The notes beneath the pieces are model-generated. The model saw only the letters and a list, made by a program, of their open reading frames with translations, was not told where the DNA came from and searched no databases. Both the position numbers and the translations under genes were made by a program. Below are positions 11,658 to 20,050 of a DNA stretch of 64,000 nt, piece by piece. Source of the stretch: VRUE01 sp963837735 (lineage in GTDB: Bacteria; Actinomycetota; Thermoleophilia; Solirubrobacterales; 70-9); the NCBI GenBank assembly GCA_963837735.1, contig CAWIOM010000005.1, positions 1 to 64,000 on the forward strand, in the 5' to 3' direction. The first letter of the stretch is position 1, and every line of letters starts with the position of its first letter.

Positions 11658-12272
11658 CTACGACCGTCCGAGCTCTGCTTCCGCCGCCGCCGCGCCCCGA
11701 TAGGGCAGAACGGCGATGTACATGAAGCGCGAGATCTCGCCCGGCAGGTCCTTCGCGCGCCCGGTTTGGACGAGCTGGTGGGCCCTGCGCCAGACCGCCC
11801 CCGAGACCGCTTCGGCGATCGACGGGGTCACGTTCATCGCTTTCGGCGCTCCCTCGCGGCCGGCGTCGATCAACCTCCCGAGCCGGGTCAGGGCTTCGCG
11901 CTGGCGGTCCCGCATGGGCTCGCTGACGTAGACGACCTCGGCGACGTAGAGCCGCGCCCGGTTCTCGTCGGCGGCCATGTAGCGGAGGCCGGCCTGGAGC
12001 GCTTCCCGCAAGCGGTCCTGCCAGTCCTCCTGGCGAGCGAACGCCGCTCCCATGCGGCGGCTCAGCTCACGGTCGACCTGGTCCCAGGCCTCGGCGAAGC
12101 ACTCTTCGAGATCCCCGTAGGCGGCATCGAAGGCACCCGGGTCGACGCCGGCCCGCTCGGTCACCTGCTCGACACTCGTCGAGTTGTAGCCGCGCGCCGC
12201 GACCACCTCGATCAGCGCCAGGCGGATCCGCTCCCGATCATCGCCCGGCCCCTCGCCGCTGGGCTCCCCCAC
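11658..12272 (-). CDS. TetR-family regulator T3
   Basis: Complete protein of 204 residues. The HTH is at residues 14-60 (RIRLALIEVVAARGYNSTSVEQVTERAGVDPGAFDAAYGDLEECF); the usual recognition-helix FY(E/R)HF is changed to FDAAY, so its operator may differ. The C-terminal half (RARLYVAEVVYVSEPM, IAEAVSGAVWRRAHQLVQ, ISRFMYIAVLPYRG) is a normal TetR ligand-binding fold. It is the third gene of the T5-T4-T3-T2 row, 42 bases after T4. Intact reading frame, unlike several neighbours. The ligand and targets are not evident. Confidence 0.83.
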   Translation of the reverse strand: MGEPSGEGPGDDRERIRLALIEVVAARGYNSTSVEQVTERAGVDPGAFDAAYGDLEECFAEAWDQVDRELSRRMGAAFARQEDWQDRLREALQAGLRYMAADENRARLYVAEVVYVSEPMRDRQREALTRLGRLIDAGREGAPKAMNVTPSIAEAVSGAVWRRAHQLVQTGRAKDLPGEISRFMYIAVLPYRGAAAAEAELGRS

Positions 12273-12314
12273 CTCAGGCTCCCCGTCCCGGGCCGTCGGT
12301 TCGGGGGGCGTCCT

Positions 12315-12974
12315 CTAGCTCTGCGCGGCGATCACCTTCGCGGTGCGCCCCTCTCCCAGGTATGGGACGAGGGCGAACTCCAGCATCGGCGCCAGCAGGC
12401 CCGGGATCTTGTCGATCTCGTTGTGGAGAAGGCGCTGGTGGACCATCCAGACGATTCCGCCGACGATCAGGTCCTCGAGGTCGTCGGGCAGCTCGCCGCC
12501 GTCCTTGGCGCATTCGCGGCCTTCCTGAAAGAGGGGCGCGAAACTGGTCAGAGCGCGCTCGTAGCGCTCCATCGCCACTGGCCCCGCGGTCACCGCCTCG
12601 ACCAGGCATGTGCGGGCCATTGCCGGCTCCGAATGACAGTACTCGAGGAAGCCGCTCAGGGCAGCGCGGACCCGGTCCGGCCACTCGCCACTCGCCAAGG
12701 CCACCGCAACGCGGTGGCGCAACTCCTTCTCGGCGTCGGCGAACCCGGCCAGCAGGCAGTCTTCGCGATTCTCGAAGTGCTCGTAGAAGGTCGCCCGGGA
12801 GACGCCCGCCCGTTTGACGATGTGCTCGATCGTCGTCCCCTGGTAGCCGCGTTTGGAGACCGTCTCGGCCATCGCGACGAGAATCCTCTCGCGCGGGCTG
12901 CGCGAGAGCATCTCCGCCCGGTCCCGGTCCCCACCGGCAGGGAGTCGTTCCAGATGACCCGGAATGGTCTCCAC
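12315..12974 (-). CDS. TetR/AcrR-family regulator T4
   Basis: HTH region PRERILVAMAETVSKRGYQGTT-IEHIVKRAGVSRATFYEHFENREDCLLAGFADAE, classic for TetR/AcrR. The C-terminal domain has EPAMARTCLVEAVTAGPVAMERY and LEDLIVGGIVWMVHQRLLHNE, ending in the family's MLEFALVPYLGEG. The frame stays open far upstream, so the start is uncertain: GTG 12974 (219 residues) gives a short leader; ATG 12911 would begin just before the HTH (MLSRSPRERIL). Nested GTAC-type inverted repeats at 13067-13101 lie about 100 bases upstream, the only long gap in this TetR row, which suggests that T4-T3-T2 have their own regulated promoter. Confidence 0.8.
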   Translation of the reverse strand: METIPGHLERLPAGGDRDRAEMLSRSPRERILVAMAETVSKRGYQGTTIEHIVKRAGVSRATFYEHFENREDCLLAGFADAEKELRHRVAVALASGEWPDRVRAALSGFLEYCHSEPAMARTCLVEAVTAGPVAMERYERALTSFAPLFQEGRECAKDGGELPDDLEDLIVGGIVWMVHQRLLHNEIDKIPGLLAPMLEFALVPYLGEGRTAKVIAAQS

Positions 12975-13066
12975 GCAACGAGAATACCGCCCGAGGGGGA
13001 GCGAGCCGCAATTCGGGCAGTCTTGGACACCGGAAGCTTCGTCGCTTATGCATGGAGGAGTACCTG

Positions 13067-13101
13067 CCTGTACGAGTTCGTACCGGCGGGCACCGTACAG
13101 G
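13067..13101. promoter_or_regulatory. Nested inverted repeats, candidate TetR operator
   Basis: Two perfect inverted repeats overlap here. The inner one is GTACGA-GT-TCGTAC (13070-13083). The outer arms are CCTGTACG (13067-13074) and CGTACAGG (13094-13101). They lie in the gap between T5 and T4 on the minus strand, upstream of the T4 start. Nested GTAC-centred dyads beside TetR genes are typical operator geometry; binding by T4 or a neighbour is inference. Confidence 0.55.
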
Positions 13102-13129
13102 TTTGGGAGGTCGAAAGGGGACGTGGCGA

Positions 13130-13780
13130 TCAGCGTGGGAGCTCGCCGCTGCGGAAGCGGGCCACGTCCACTTCGGCCCTGCGCAGCTCGTCCCGAGCCC
13201 GCTCGGGACCGAGGTACGGCATGTAGGCGAGGTAGAGCAGGCCGGGCACGTCCTCGACCAAGGTGTCGAGCTCGCCGGCGTTGATCGTCCGCCCGACCCG
13301 TTCCCAGATCGCGCCGACGGCCGCCTCGGCGCGCGCTTTCGGGATCTGCTCGCCGTCCTCGGCCTCGTGGCGGCCGAGGTGGATGAGCTCGACGTATCCC
13401 GCCAGGACGATGTCGCGAGTCGCCTGCACCAGGTCGCCGCCGAAGTTGACCTCGACCATGCAGATGCGGGCGCGCGGCTCGTCCTCGACGACCATCCGGC
13501 AGAGCTCCCAGGCCTGGGCGCGGATCCCGTCCCGCCAGTTGCCCGCCTCCGCGTAGACGTTGAGGACCCCGGCGGCGAGCTCCTGGACGTTGAGGCGCCA
13601 GACCTCGGCGAAGCACCCGTCGAGGGTCTGGAAGTGGCGCTCGAACGTCGTCCGGTCGATTCCGGACCGCTCCAGCACTTCGTCGAGCTCGGTCTCCGCG
13701 TAGCCCTGCTCGCCGATCAGCGCGACGAGCGCCGAGCGGATCGCTCGGCGCTCTGCTTGGTCGGTCTCGGGGGCGGGCAT
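13130..13780 (-). CDS. TetR-family regulator T5
   Basis: Complete 216-residue protein and first gene of the four-gene TetR row. HTH at residues 11-58: RRAIRSALVALIGEQGYAETELDEVLERSGIDRTTFERHFQTLDGCFAEVW. The C-terminal domain includes EPRARICMVEVNFGGDLVQATRD, a predicted inducer pocket region, and ends GLLYLAYMPYLGPERARDELRRAEVD, the ending shared by the local subfamily. A TAGAAT hexamer on the minus strand (13859-13864) is a possible -10 about 80 bases upstream. Ligand unknown. Confidence 0.84.
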   Translation of the reverse strand: MPAPETDQAERRAIRSALVALIGEQGYAETELDEVLERSGIDRTTFERHFQTLDGCFAEVWRLNVQELAAGVLNVYAEAGNWRDGIRAQAWELCRMVVEDEPRARICMVEVNFGGDLVQATRDIVLAGYVELIHLGRHEAEDGEQIPKARAEAAVGAIWERVGRTINAGELDTLVEDVPGLLYLAYMPYLGPERARDELRRAEVDVARFRSGELPR

Positions 13781-13923
13781 AGCGATTGGACCCAGCGGTA
13801 CGTCGACGGCTGCATTCCACCGGCCCTCGCCCCCGCACGGCCTTGTGTGGAATGGCGCATTCTAATCAGAGCTCCGGTGAAGCGAGGGCGAGTCGACATT
13901 TCGGCCCGCCCGCCGGCCCGGAC

Positions 13924-15824
13924 CTAGCGTCGGCGCGGGGCGAAGAGGGCGACGACGCGGTGCTTGATGCCGGGCCCGGTCAGCTGAGCTTTGAGCCCCG
14001 CGCTCCGGCCCCGCGCACCGCCCTCAGGCCCGGCCTGGTGATGCGGATCAAGATCGTCCTGGTCGTCGAGCCCGGGATGCTGAAACGCGCTCTGCCGATC
14101 GTCCGCCTCCGCTTGGCAAGGCGCCGGTGACGGTGGACCCTGACCGGGGCGATCAGCTTCGCCAGCCCTTCGCATCCGGCCGGGCTCGGGCAGTGCACGC
14201 GCAGCCGGGCCCGCCTCTTGCGCAGTAGGACGTTGCGGCCGGCCCGCGCCTTCGGGAACACCGTCACCGCGCCGCTCGTCTCGGAGGTCTTGCCGAGCGC
14301 GTCGGCGACGGCAAGGGTCACGGGGTAGGTTCCGGGGCGGGCGTAGACATGGGTTACGGCCGGCCCCACTGCAGTTCCATCGTCGCCGAACCCCCAACGG
14401 ATCGACGCGATCGCCGACCACGAGTCGAACGGGCTGACGGAGAAGGAAATCGGCTGGCCCATCGTCGCTGCCGTCGGAATCGACGGCCCCCGCAGCTGAG
14501 GGCTGGCGCCGTCGAGCCCGGCCGCCTGGACGACCTTGTGAGTTCCGTCGTCGCGGGACCAAATCGCGACGCCGTCGCCCTCGGGGTCGAAGGCGATCTG
14601 CGGCACGGCGGCGCTGTGCCCGAGTTCGGAGAGGCGCCCCGGGCCACCCCAGGCGCCCCCGGGCGGCTTGGTGGAGCTGAAGATCACCGAAGGGCTGCCG
14701 TCGCTGCTCGACCAGACCGCCACCGCGTTGCCCGAGGGGTCGGCGGCGACCTGCGGATCCTCGTCGATCTCGCCGCTGGCCGAGATGTCCACGGCTCCCG
14801 TCCATGCGCCGCCGGGAGCCCTTGCCGAGGCCTGGACGACCGTGTTGAAGCCGCCTCCGGAGCGTTCCCAGACGGAGAGCGCCTCGCCGGTCGGCCCGAG
14901 GGCCACCTGCGGCGCTGCGGAGTCGTGGGCGGCCGTCGAGAGGTCGACCGCTCCCGACCACGCCCCCCCCACCGGCCTGGCGGCCGCCTGCACGACATGG
15001 CCGCTCACAGGGCCGCGGGACCAAACGGCGACGACTTCTCCGGACGCACTCGCCGCGATCTGGGGAGCCTCGGCGTTCTCTCCGGCCGTCGAGAGGTCGA
15101 GCGGCGGCTGTCCCCATTCTCCTCCGAGCGGCCGGGTGGAGCTCTGCACGATGTAGTCGGCGCCGTCGTAGCGAGACCAGACAGCGACCGAGTTTCCGGC
15201 GCTGTCGAACGTCAACTGCGGTTCGACCGCGTCCCGGCCGGCCACCGAGATGTCGACCGCGGCCGACCATGTCCCGCCCGCCGGCCTGTGGCCGACTGGA
15301 CGATGTCGTGGAGGCCGTCGTAGCGAGACCAAACAGCGACCGCGTTTCCGGCGGCGTCGATTGCCACCTGCGGCCCCTCGGCGTTGCGTTCTGAGTTCGA
15401 GAGGTCGAGCGGCGGAGTCCAGGCTCCACCGGCCGGCCGGGTGACGGCCTGCACGACGGTGTGGGAGCCGTTTGAGCGGGTCCAGACGGCTACCGCGTTG
15501 CCGCCGGCGTCGATCGCCACCTGCGGCCGCCTCGGCGTCCTGTCCGGGCGCCGAGAGGTCGACCGGCGCCGACCAGGTGCCGCCGGCGGGCCTGGCGACC
15601 GACTGGACGATGTCGTGGGAGCCGTTTGAGCGGGTCCAGACTGCGACCGCGTTTCCGCCGGCGTCGATCGCCACCTGCGGCGCCTCGGCGTCCTGGCCGG
15701 CCGCCGAGAGGTCGATCGGGGCGAGCGGCACCGGGGCCGCCGCCGAGCTCGTCGCGAGGGCGCCTCCCAGAAGGCAGAGCAGCGCCGCGACGAGGGGCCT
15801 GCGGAAGCCCGGGCGCCCGATCAT
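13924..15824 (-). CDS. Secreted repeat protein (eight ~51-residue repeats) with PKD domain
   Basis: Starts MIGRPGFRRP with a signal peptide (LLCLLGGALATSSAAA). Eight repeats of about 51 residues follow, each of the form (A/P)(V/I)DLS..G.DAE.PQVA.D..GNAVAVW.R.dG...VQ....P.G..W, which suggests a beta-propeller with one blade per repeat. A PKD-like domain comes next (SWSAIASIRWGFGDDGTAVG...THVYARPGTYPVTLAV, about 14250-14470), then a basic C-terminus (KRRRARLRVHCPSPAGC). The frame changes near 15530, 15290 and 13995; after the last, the ending KAQLTGPGIKHRVVALF fits better than the early stop at 13980. Its ATG overlaps the upstream stop as ATGA (15821-15824). Exported; probably a binding protein. 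The repeats also make this DNA prone to assembly or recombination errors. Confidence 0.78.
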
Positions 15825-16630
15825 CCTCGAGCGGAGCTCTTGACCTTGCAGGTGCGGGTCAGCTTCGAGGAGAGCATCCGTCCGTCGTCGAAGAGCATCG
15901 AAGCGAAGGCGAACTTGAAGGAGGCTTGGTTGAGGTCGCGGGGAGCCCGACATGGCGCTGACAAATAACTGAGGCGCTTGCCCCGGTAGGTGTAGTTCCG
16001 GTGCAGCTTGAGGCTGATTCGCTTGAGATAGCCCCAGCGCGTCAGCGATTCGGGCATCGTGCCGGTCAGAACGGTCCCGAAGGCCCCGCTCGGGTGGGTG
16101 ATCTTGAAGACGATGATGCCGGTGCTCGGCGCGGGGTGGGCGCCGTAGACGTGGCCGAGGATCGCCGGGCGCCCGCCGACCTTCGCGTTGAAGGCGAGGA
16201 TGTCGCCGTGAGAGGGCGAGTGCGCCTGTTCGGGGAACTTTGTCCGCGCCCGGTACTTGCCGCTTCCGACCAGGGCGTCGCGGCAGGCGGCGAGCGCTTC
16301 CGCGGTCGAGTCGAGTTCGATCTCGGACTTCTTGCAGGTCGGCAGGCCGCGGGTATCGAGGTGCCCGTCGCGGTTGAGGCCGATCGTGATCACGCGCAGC
16401 GAAGGCGGGGTCTCGCCCGACAGGGTCCTGACCTCGCCGGAGATCCAAACGCTGACCGGTGCGCGGGCGTCGCGCGGAAGCGCGCCCGGTTCGATGCCGC
16501 CGTTGAAGGTGACGAAGAGGTTGCCGCTTGCAGTCAGCTCCGCCTGCACGACGGACGCTGTCACGCCGACGAGCGCTGCCGCTGCCGAAAGCAGCGCCAC
16601 GACTCTGACGATCCCCCTTGCCCGACCCAT
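15821..16630 (-). CDS. Small secreted protein of a recurrent family (269 residues)
   Basis: Complete frame with a signal peptide (MGRARGIVRVVALLSAAAALVGVTASVVQA). The mature part begins ELTASGNLFVTFNGGIEPGALPRDARAPVSV and contains CRDALVGSGKY and RGKRLSYLSAPCRAP. The same layout (NLxVTxxGGIxPxALPRDxxAPV, then a single Cys before LVGxGx, then a Tyr-Leu-Ser-Ala-(S/P)C near the end) is found in the protein at 26367-27152, so the two are paralogues. Function unknown; the short Cys spacing hints at two disulfides. Translationally coupled (ATGA) to the repeat protein downstream and divergent from the possible TIM-barrel gene at 16807. Confidence 0.78.
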   Translation of the reverse strand: MGRARGIVRVVALLSAAAALVGVTASVVQAELTASGNLFVTFNGGIEPGALPRDARAPVSVWISGEVRTLSGETPPSLRVITIGLNRDGHLDTRGLPTCKKSEIELDSTAEALAACRDALVGSGKYRARTKFPEQAHSPSHGDILAFNAKVGGRPAILGHVYGAHPAPSTGIIVFKITHPSGAFGTVLTGTMPESLTRWGYLKRISLKLHRNYTYRGKRLSYLSAPCRAPRDLNQASFKFAFASMLFDDGRMLSSKLTRTCKVKSSARG

Positions 16631-16806
16631 CGGGCCAGGATAGCTCCAGGTACTGTGGTGTACAAGGAATGGTCCGGCGGGGCTCAGTCATCGAGCCGGA
16701 CCGGCAGGGTCTCCGGTCGATCTCGTGCGGCGTCACCTCGGCGAGGACCGCGACTGACGCTCTGCATAGTGTTTCTTGAGTCGTGCGCCGATCACGGCCC
16801 GTATCG

Positions 16807-18109
16807 ATGAGAGGGAGGCCATCGGTGGGCAACGAGCCCGCGAGGAACAGGAGCGCCCGCCTTCGCCCCCCTCGGTGGCGAGTCGTCGGCCTGCTCGCGG
16901 CGGTCGCGGCGCTGCTCGCCCTCCCGGCCCCGGCGGGAGCCTCGGCGCGCGGAAAGGCGTCGCCCGCACGCCCCAAGGCCTCCGTCGGCTTCTGGGCCGG
17001 CGAGGCCGTTCCCGGCACCGACTGGAACGACCCGAGCTCCTACTGGAACCGGCGCAGCACCCGTGTCTACACGCCCGGTCTCTGGAGGGTCCTGCACCGC
17101 AACCGGATCCCCCTCTACTACGGCCTTCGCTACGAGCGGGACTTCGGCCCCGTGCCCAAGGGCGAGCCCCACCGCCGCGACGGGCTCGCGATCGTCCGCA
17201 AGGCAAACCGGCTGCGGGTGCCGGTATGGGCCTGGGTCCTGATCCCCTACACGGACGGCTACTGGGCATGGGAGGGAGCCGCCGTCGAGCAGTTCAACGC
17301 GGTCAAATCGCTGACGCGGTGGTCCGAGAAGAAAGGGGTGCGTCTGCAGGGAGTGGTGCTCGACCCCGAGAGCCCGCTGAACACGCCCTTCCAGACGACG
17401 GCGACCGTGCTCGGAGGAGGCGACCCCAACACCCTTTCCTCGCTCTTCGGGGGAACCGTGGCCCCGGCCGTCCAGTGCGCGGCGTGGCATGGCTACCAGC
17501 GGATCCTGAGCTGGGGCCGGCGACACCACGTGAAGATCTCCGCCGCGCCGAGCGCCTCCGCCCTCGACGACGTCTACGACGGCAGCCTCGCCCTGCAGGA
17601 CGCGGCCAACTACATCGTGCCGACCGGGCCTTGGCATGAGCTGTTCTTCCAGGCCTACCGCAGCCTCTTCTCCTACTACCTCGGCGAAGACCCCGGCTCC
17701 GGGATCATCGCCTCCTACCTGCGCACGGCCCGCCACTGGTTCGGCCGCGCGCGGGCAGGTCACCCTCGGCGGCGCCGGGCGCGGGAAGTACAAGCGCCTC
17801 GCGAACCTGATCCACGACGTCCGCCTGCTGGCGACGCTGGGCGTCAGCCACATCCCGATCTACTCGCTCGAGTGGACGGTGCGGGCCTACGGAGGCCCAC
17901 GCGCGGTGGGCCTCCTGGCCAGGGCGGCGAAGGAGCCGCTCAAGGGCCGCGAGCGCAGGAAGGCGACCTCCTCCCTGGCGAGGGCGGACGCGCGGCGCGC
18001 GGCGATTCGCGCCTCGGACGCCAGGACGGCGGCCGCGACGCCCGCGATCACCGCGACGTTCGGCGCGCCGCAGGCGCCCAACTCCTGGCCGAACGCCTGC
18101 GGCGCGTAG
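16807..18109 (+). CDS. Secreted protein, possible TIM-barrel hydrolase
   Basis: The signal peptide lies after a basic leader (WRVVGLLAAVAALLALPAPAGASA). The mature part has beta-strand/helix alternation typical of a (beta/alpha)8 barrel: IPLYYGLRYERDF, LRVPVWAWVLIPY, VRLQGVVLDPES, HHVKISAAPS, SHIPIYSLEW. The strand VVLDPES carries acidic residues where glycoside hydrolases of barrel type place catalytic acids, but I cannot name a family. One frame shift near 17755 joins TARHWFG to GQVTLGGAGRGKYKRLANL. It ends TAG at 18109. Start chosen at ATG 16807 (MRGRPSVG); an earlier in-frame ATG at 16783 is possible. Not part of the minus-strand pair upstream. Confidence 0.65.
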
Positions 18110-18398
18110 CATCGGCGTGCGGGCGCTGGCGTCACCGGCCTGATCCCGACCTCGGGTCCGATCCGCGACGACATCTTCGGCTCGGTCTCTCTCGACACAA
18201 GCTCGTCCTGAACGTGATCGCGCCGGCGGTCTTCCGCCGCCCTCTTCTACCGACCTGCGGCCTGGGATGGCTAGAGGCCGGCGCTTGGCCCGGATGCCTT
18301 TCAGGCGTTCACAAGGTGTGTGGGCGGGTCACCCAGCGCAGCGGCGATTTAGCGCCTTTGCCGGGCGAGCTCCGTATTCTGCAAACTTGGTCTGTGTC

Positions 18399-18440
18399 AT
18401 CGCACCCAGGAGGTCGCCGGTTCGAGTCCGGCTAGCTCCA
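18399..18440 (+). tRNA. 3' half of a tRNA (tRNA-Ala-like), remnant
   Basis: The sequence reads as a tRNA from the anticodon loop onward: TCGCAC, a CCAGG stem strand, variable loop AGGTC, a perfect T arm (GCCGG-TTCGAGT-CCGGC), the acceptor strand TAGCTCC and A73. The 5' half is missing: no GGAGCTA acceptor strand and no D arm occur upstream. The loop and acceptor bases resemble tRNA-Ala(CGC), but the isotype is uncertain. The 3' half of a tRNA starting at the anticodon loop is what tyrosine-recombinase integration leaves behind, so this is probably an old attachment site. The rest of 18110-18604 holds no gene that I can recognise. Confidence 0.6.
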
Positions 18441-18604
18441 TCCGATGGTTGCTTGGAACTTGGCGTCCCCGCGTCAGCTCATGCGGGACCGAGCCAGGTC
18501 ATCGAGAACTCCGTACTGGTCTACGGCCCTCCATGCCGACGAAGATTTCCGTCGTCGCCCCGGCAAGCGGCAGTCGCATTCGAATGATGTGCTTGCCGCC
18601 TCGG

Positions 18605-19459
18605 TTATAGGTTGGCTTTGAAGAAGGGCAGGCCTTGGGGTCGTCCTTCCACCGGGGCGATTATCTTGTTGGAGTTGACTTCCAGGGCGACCTCACGGAA
18701 ACCGTTTGAGTTGTCGGTCCAGAGCACGCTCGCCGCGATCAGATAGACACCGGCGACCGGGGCGTTCAACAAGGTGCTGCCCGCGCTGTGCATATTGAGC
18801 GGATCCCAGGTCTCGCTCATGAACGCGTCGCGGTCCTGCTGCCTGAGATCCTCTGACCCGTCGTTCGGCGCACCCGCACGGTCGGTATCGTCGCGATGTG
18901 CGGCGGCTCCACCGCGCCGCTGGCGATCTCGCCGCTGCCGACGGAGACATTCCCGACGTAGCGCTGGTGACGATTCATCCGGTACCTGGCCGCTCGCCAC
19001 CGAGAACGTCCCGAGGTCACTCAATGTTGGCGAGTCGTCCAGCACCTCGCTGCTCCCCACGAGTCGCCCGAGGTCGCTTGACGTAAGCGACCCGTTCAGG
19101 ACCTCACTGCTCCCCACCGAGTTCGGCCCGAGGTCGCTTGACGTAAGCGACTCGTTCAGCACCTTGCCGCTGCCGACGGCATTTGCCGCGATCAGGGGGT
19201 TTGGATAGGTGCCGGTCAGGTAGCCACCGGCCGTGCCGGTGGGCGGTTGCGCCTGAGCACCCTGGGGAATCAGCTGTTCGAGCCGCTTGATCCGCTGCAA
19301 GAGCTTCTTCTGCTGTCTGTTGAGACCCGCGCTCGCCGTCGCCTGCCGGCCGCCCGCGCTCGCCGCGCTCCCGGCCGTGGCCACCTGCACGACGAGAAGG
19401 GCCAGCACCGCCGCTGCGATCACGACGAGATAGCCGCGTGGCACCTCTAAACGCTCCAT
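18605..19459 (-). CDS. Membrane-anchored C1q/TNF-like protein with 20-residue repeats, probably shortened
   Basis: An N-terminal hydrophobic anchor (YLVVIAAAVLALLVVQVATA, residues 9-28) is followed by a short coiled coil (QQKKLLQRIKRLEQLI), then about four tandem repeats of the form VGSSEVLNGSLTSSDLGPNS, then a domain with WDPLNMH, APVAGVYLIAASVLWTDN and REVALEVNSN, the strand pattern of a C1q/TNF-like jelly roll. Between the repeats and the jelly roll (about 18830-18960) the frame shifts out and back; the other frame gives the continuous YVGNVSVGSGEIASGAVEPP. The protein stops after FFKANL, earlier than the last strands expected for this fold. The stop lies about 165 bases from the tRNA remnant, suggesting that the 3' end was lost in an integration or deletion. 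Confidence 0.68.
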   Translation of the reverse strand: MERLEVPRGYLVVIAAAVLALLVVQVATAGSAASAGGRQATASAGLNRQQKKLLQRIKRLEQLIPQGAQAQPPTGTAGGYLTGTYPNPLIAANAVGSGKVLNESLTSSDLGPNSVGSSEVLNGSLTSSDLGRLVGSSEVLDDSPTLSDLGTFSVASGQVPDESSPALRRECLRRQRRDRQRRGGAAAHRDDTDRAGAPNDGSEDLRQQDRDAFMSETWDPLNMHSAGSTLLNAPVAGVYLIAASVLWTDNSNGFREVALEVNSNKIIAPVEGRPQGLPFFKANL

Positions 19460-19617
19460 CGACGGATCACGTTACACCTCCGTGGTCGATCGGTGGCTCG
19501 CCATCTCCCGGGTGCCGAAAAGCGGGATTGCCTTGGGCGCCATACCTCCCACTGAAGCATCGAACGGGGAGACCCCGAGGCGCGATGGCTCAGGGTCCCC
19601 CCGGTGCTCTGAGCTGC

Positions 19618-19959
19618 CTAGGTCCAGGACGGATCGAGTAGCTCTTTGGCACGGTTGATGTGTTGCGCTGCGACGACGACATCGTAGCGGTCGGCGATCA
19701 CTCCAAGAGTGGAGGCGAAGTCCCGGCGGCCTTCGGTCGACAACTGATCGAAGAAGCCGAACAGGGCTCCGAAGATCGCGCCGATGGCGAGCCCGCCTAG
19801 GGTCAGGCCGGCCCACACGGGCCCCGTCGTGAACAACCCGACGAGAAGACCGAAGAGCAGGCCCCAAAGGCCGCCGATGCCCATCCCATAAAGCGTCGCT
19901 CGGCCGTCCTCATTCCTATCGGCCGTTCGTGTCCGGTTGCATGGGTCACAGCGTTCCAT
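19618..19959 (-). CDS. Small glycine-rich membrane protein, general-stress-protein-like
   Basis: About 113 residues. Two glycine-zipper membrane segments (GMGIGGLWGLLFGLLVGLF and GLTLGGLAIGAIFGALFGFF) are followed by a soluble tail, LSTEGRRDFASTLGVIADRYDVVVAAQHINRAKELL. This 'glycine-rich core plus VVVA.....A..LL' layout resembles membrane proteins often annotated as general stress or DUF1269-type proteins. Start chosen at ATG 19959, leaving a 91-base gap to the upstream gene; a longer frame would overlap that gene and looks unlike protein. Function not known. Confidence 0.6.
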   Translation of the reverse strand: MERCDPCNRTRTADRNEDGRATLYGMGIGGLWGLLFGLLVGLFTTGPVWAGLTLGGLAIGAIFGALFGFFDQLSTEGRRDFASTLGVIADRYDVVVAAQHINRAKELLDPSWT

Positions 19960-20050
19960 CGACGATGGCAGCCGTCGCCGCGCGTGGTGGCCACGCAAAC
20001 CCGCGATTCGCCTGGGAGTAATCGGAGCCAAAGGGTCGCGACGAGGCTTC

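Noticed and set aside
11523..13226. A 567-codon plus-strand open frame
   Set aside because: It lies antisense to three good TetR genes and has Arg/Gly/Leu-rich composition typical of antisense reading in G+C-rich DNA.
14250..15820. CRISPR array or tandem DNA repeat element
   Set aside because: The roughly 153-bp periodicity comes from the eight 51-residue coding repeats; there are no short identical repeats with unique spacers.
13980..17018. A 1,012-codon minus-strand open frame joining the repeat protein with sequence up to 17018
   Set aside because: Upstream of 15824 it runs in a wrong frame through the clean 269-residue secreted-protein gene and antisense to the gene at 16807; only the part below 15824 looks like protein.
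18364..18440. A complete tRNA gene
   Set aside because: T arm and 3' acceptor strand are perfect, but there is no matching 5' acceptor strand, D arm or 5' anticodon stem; only the 3' half is supported.
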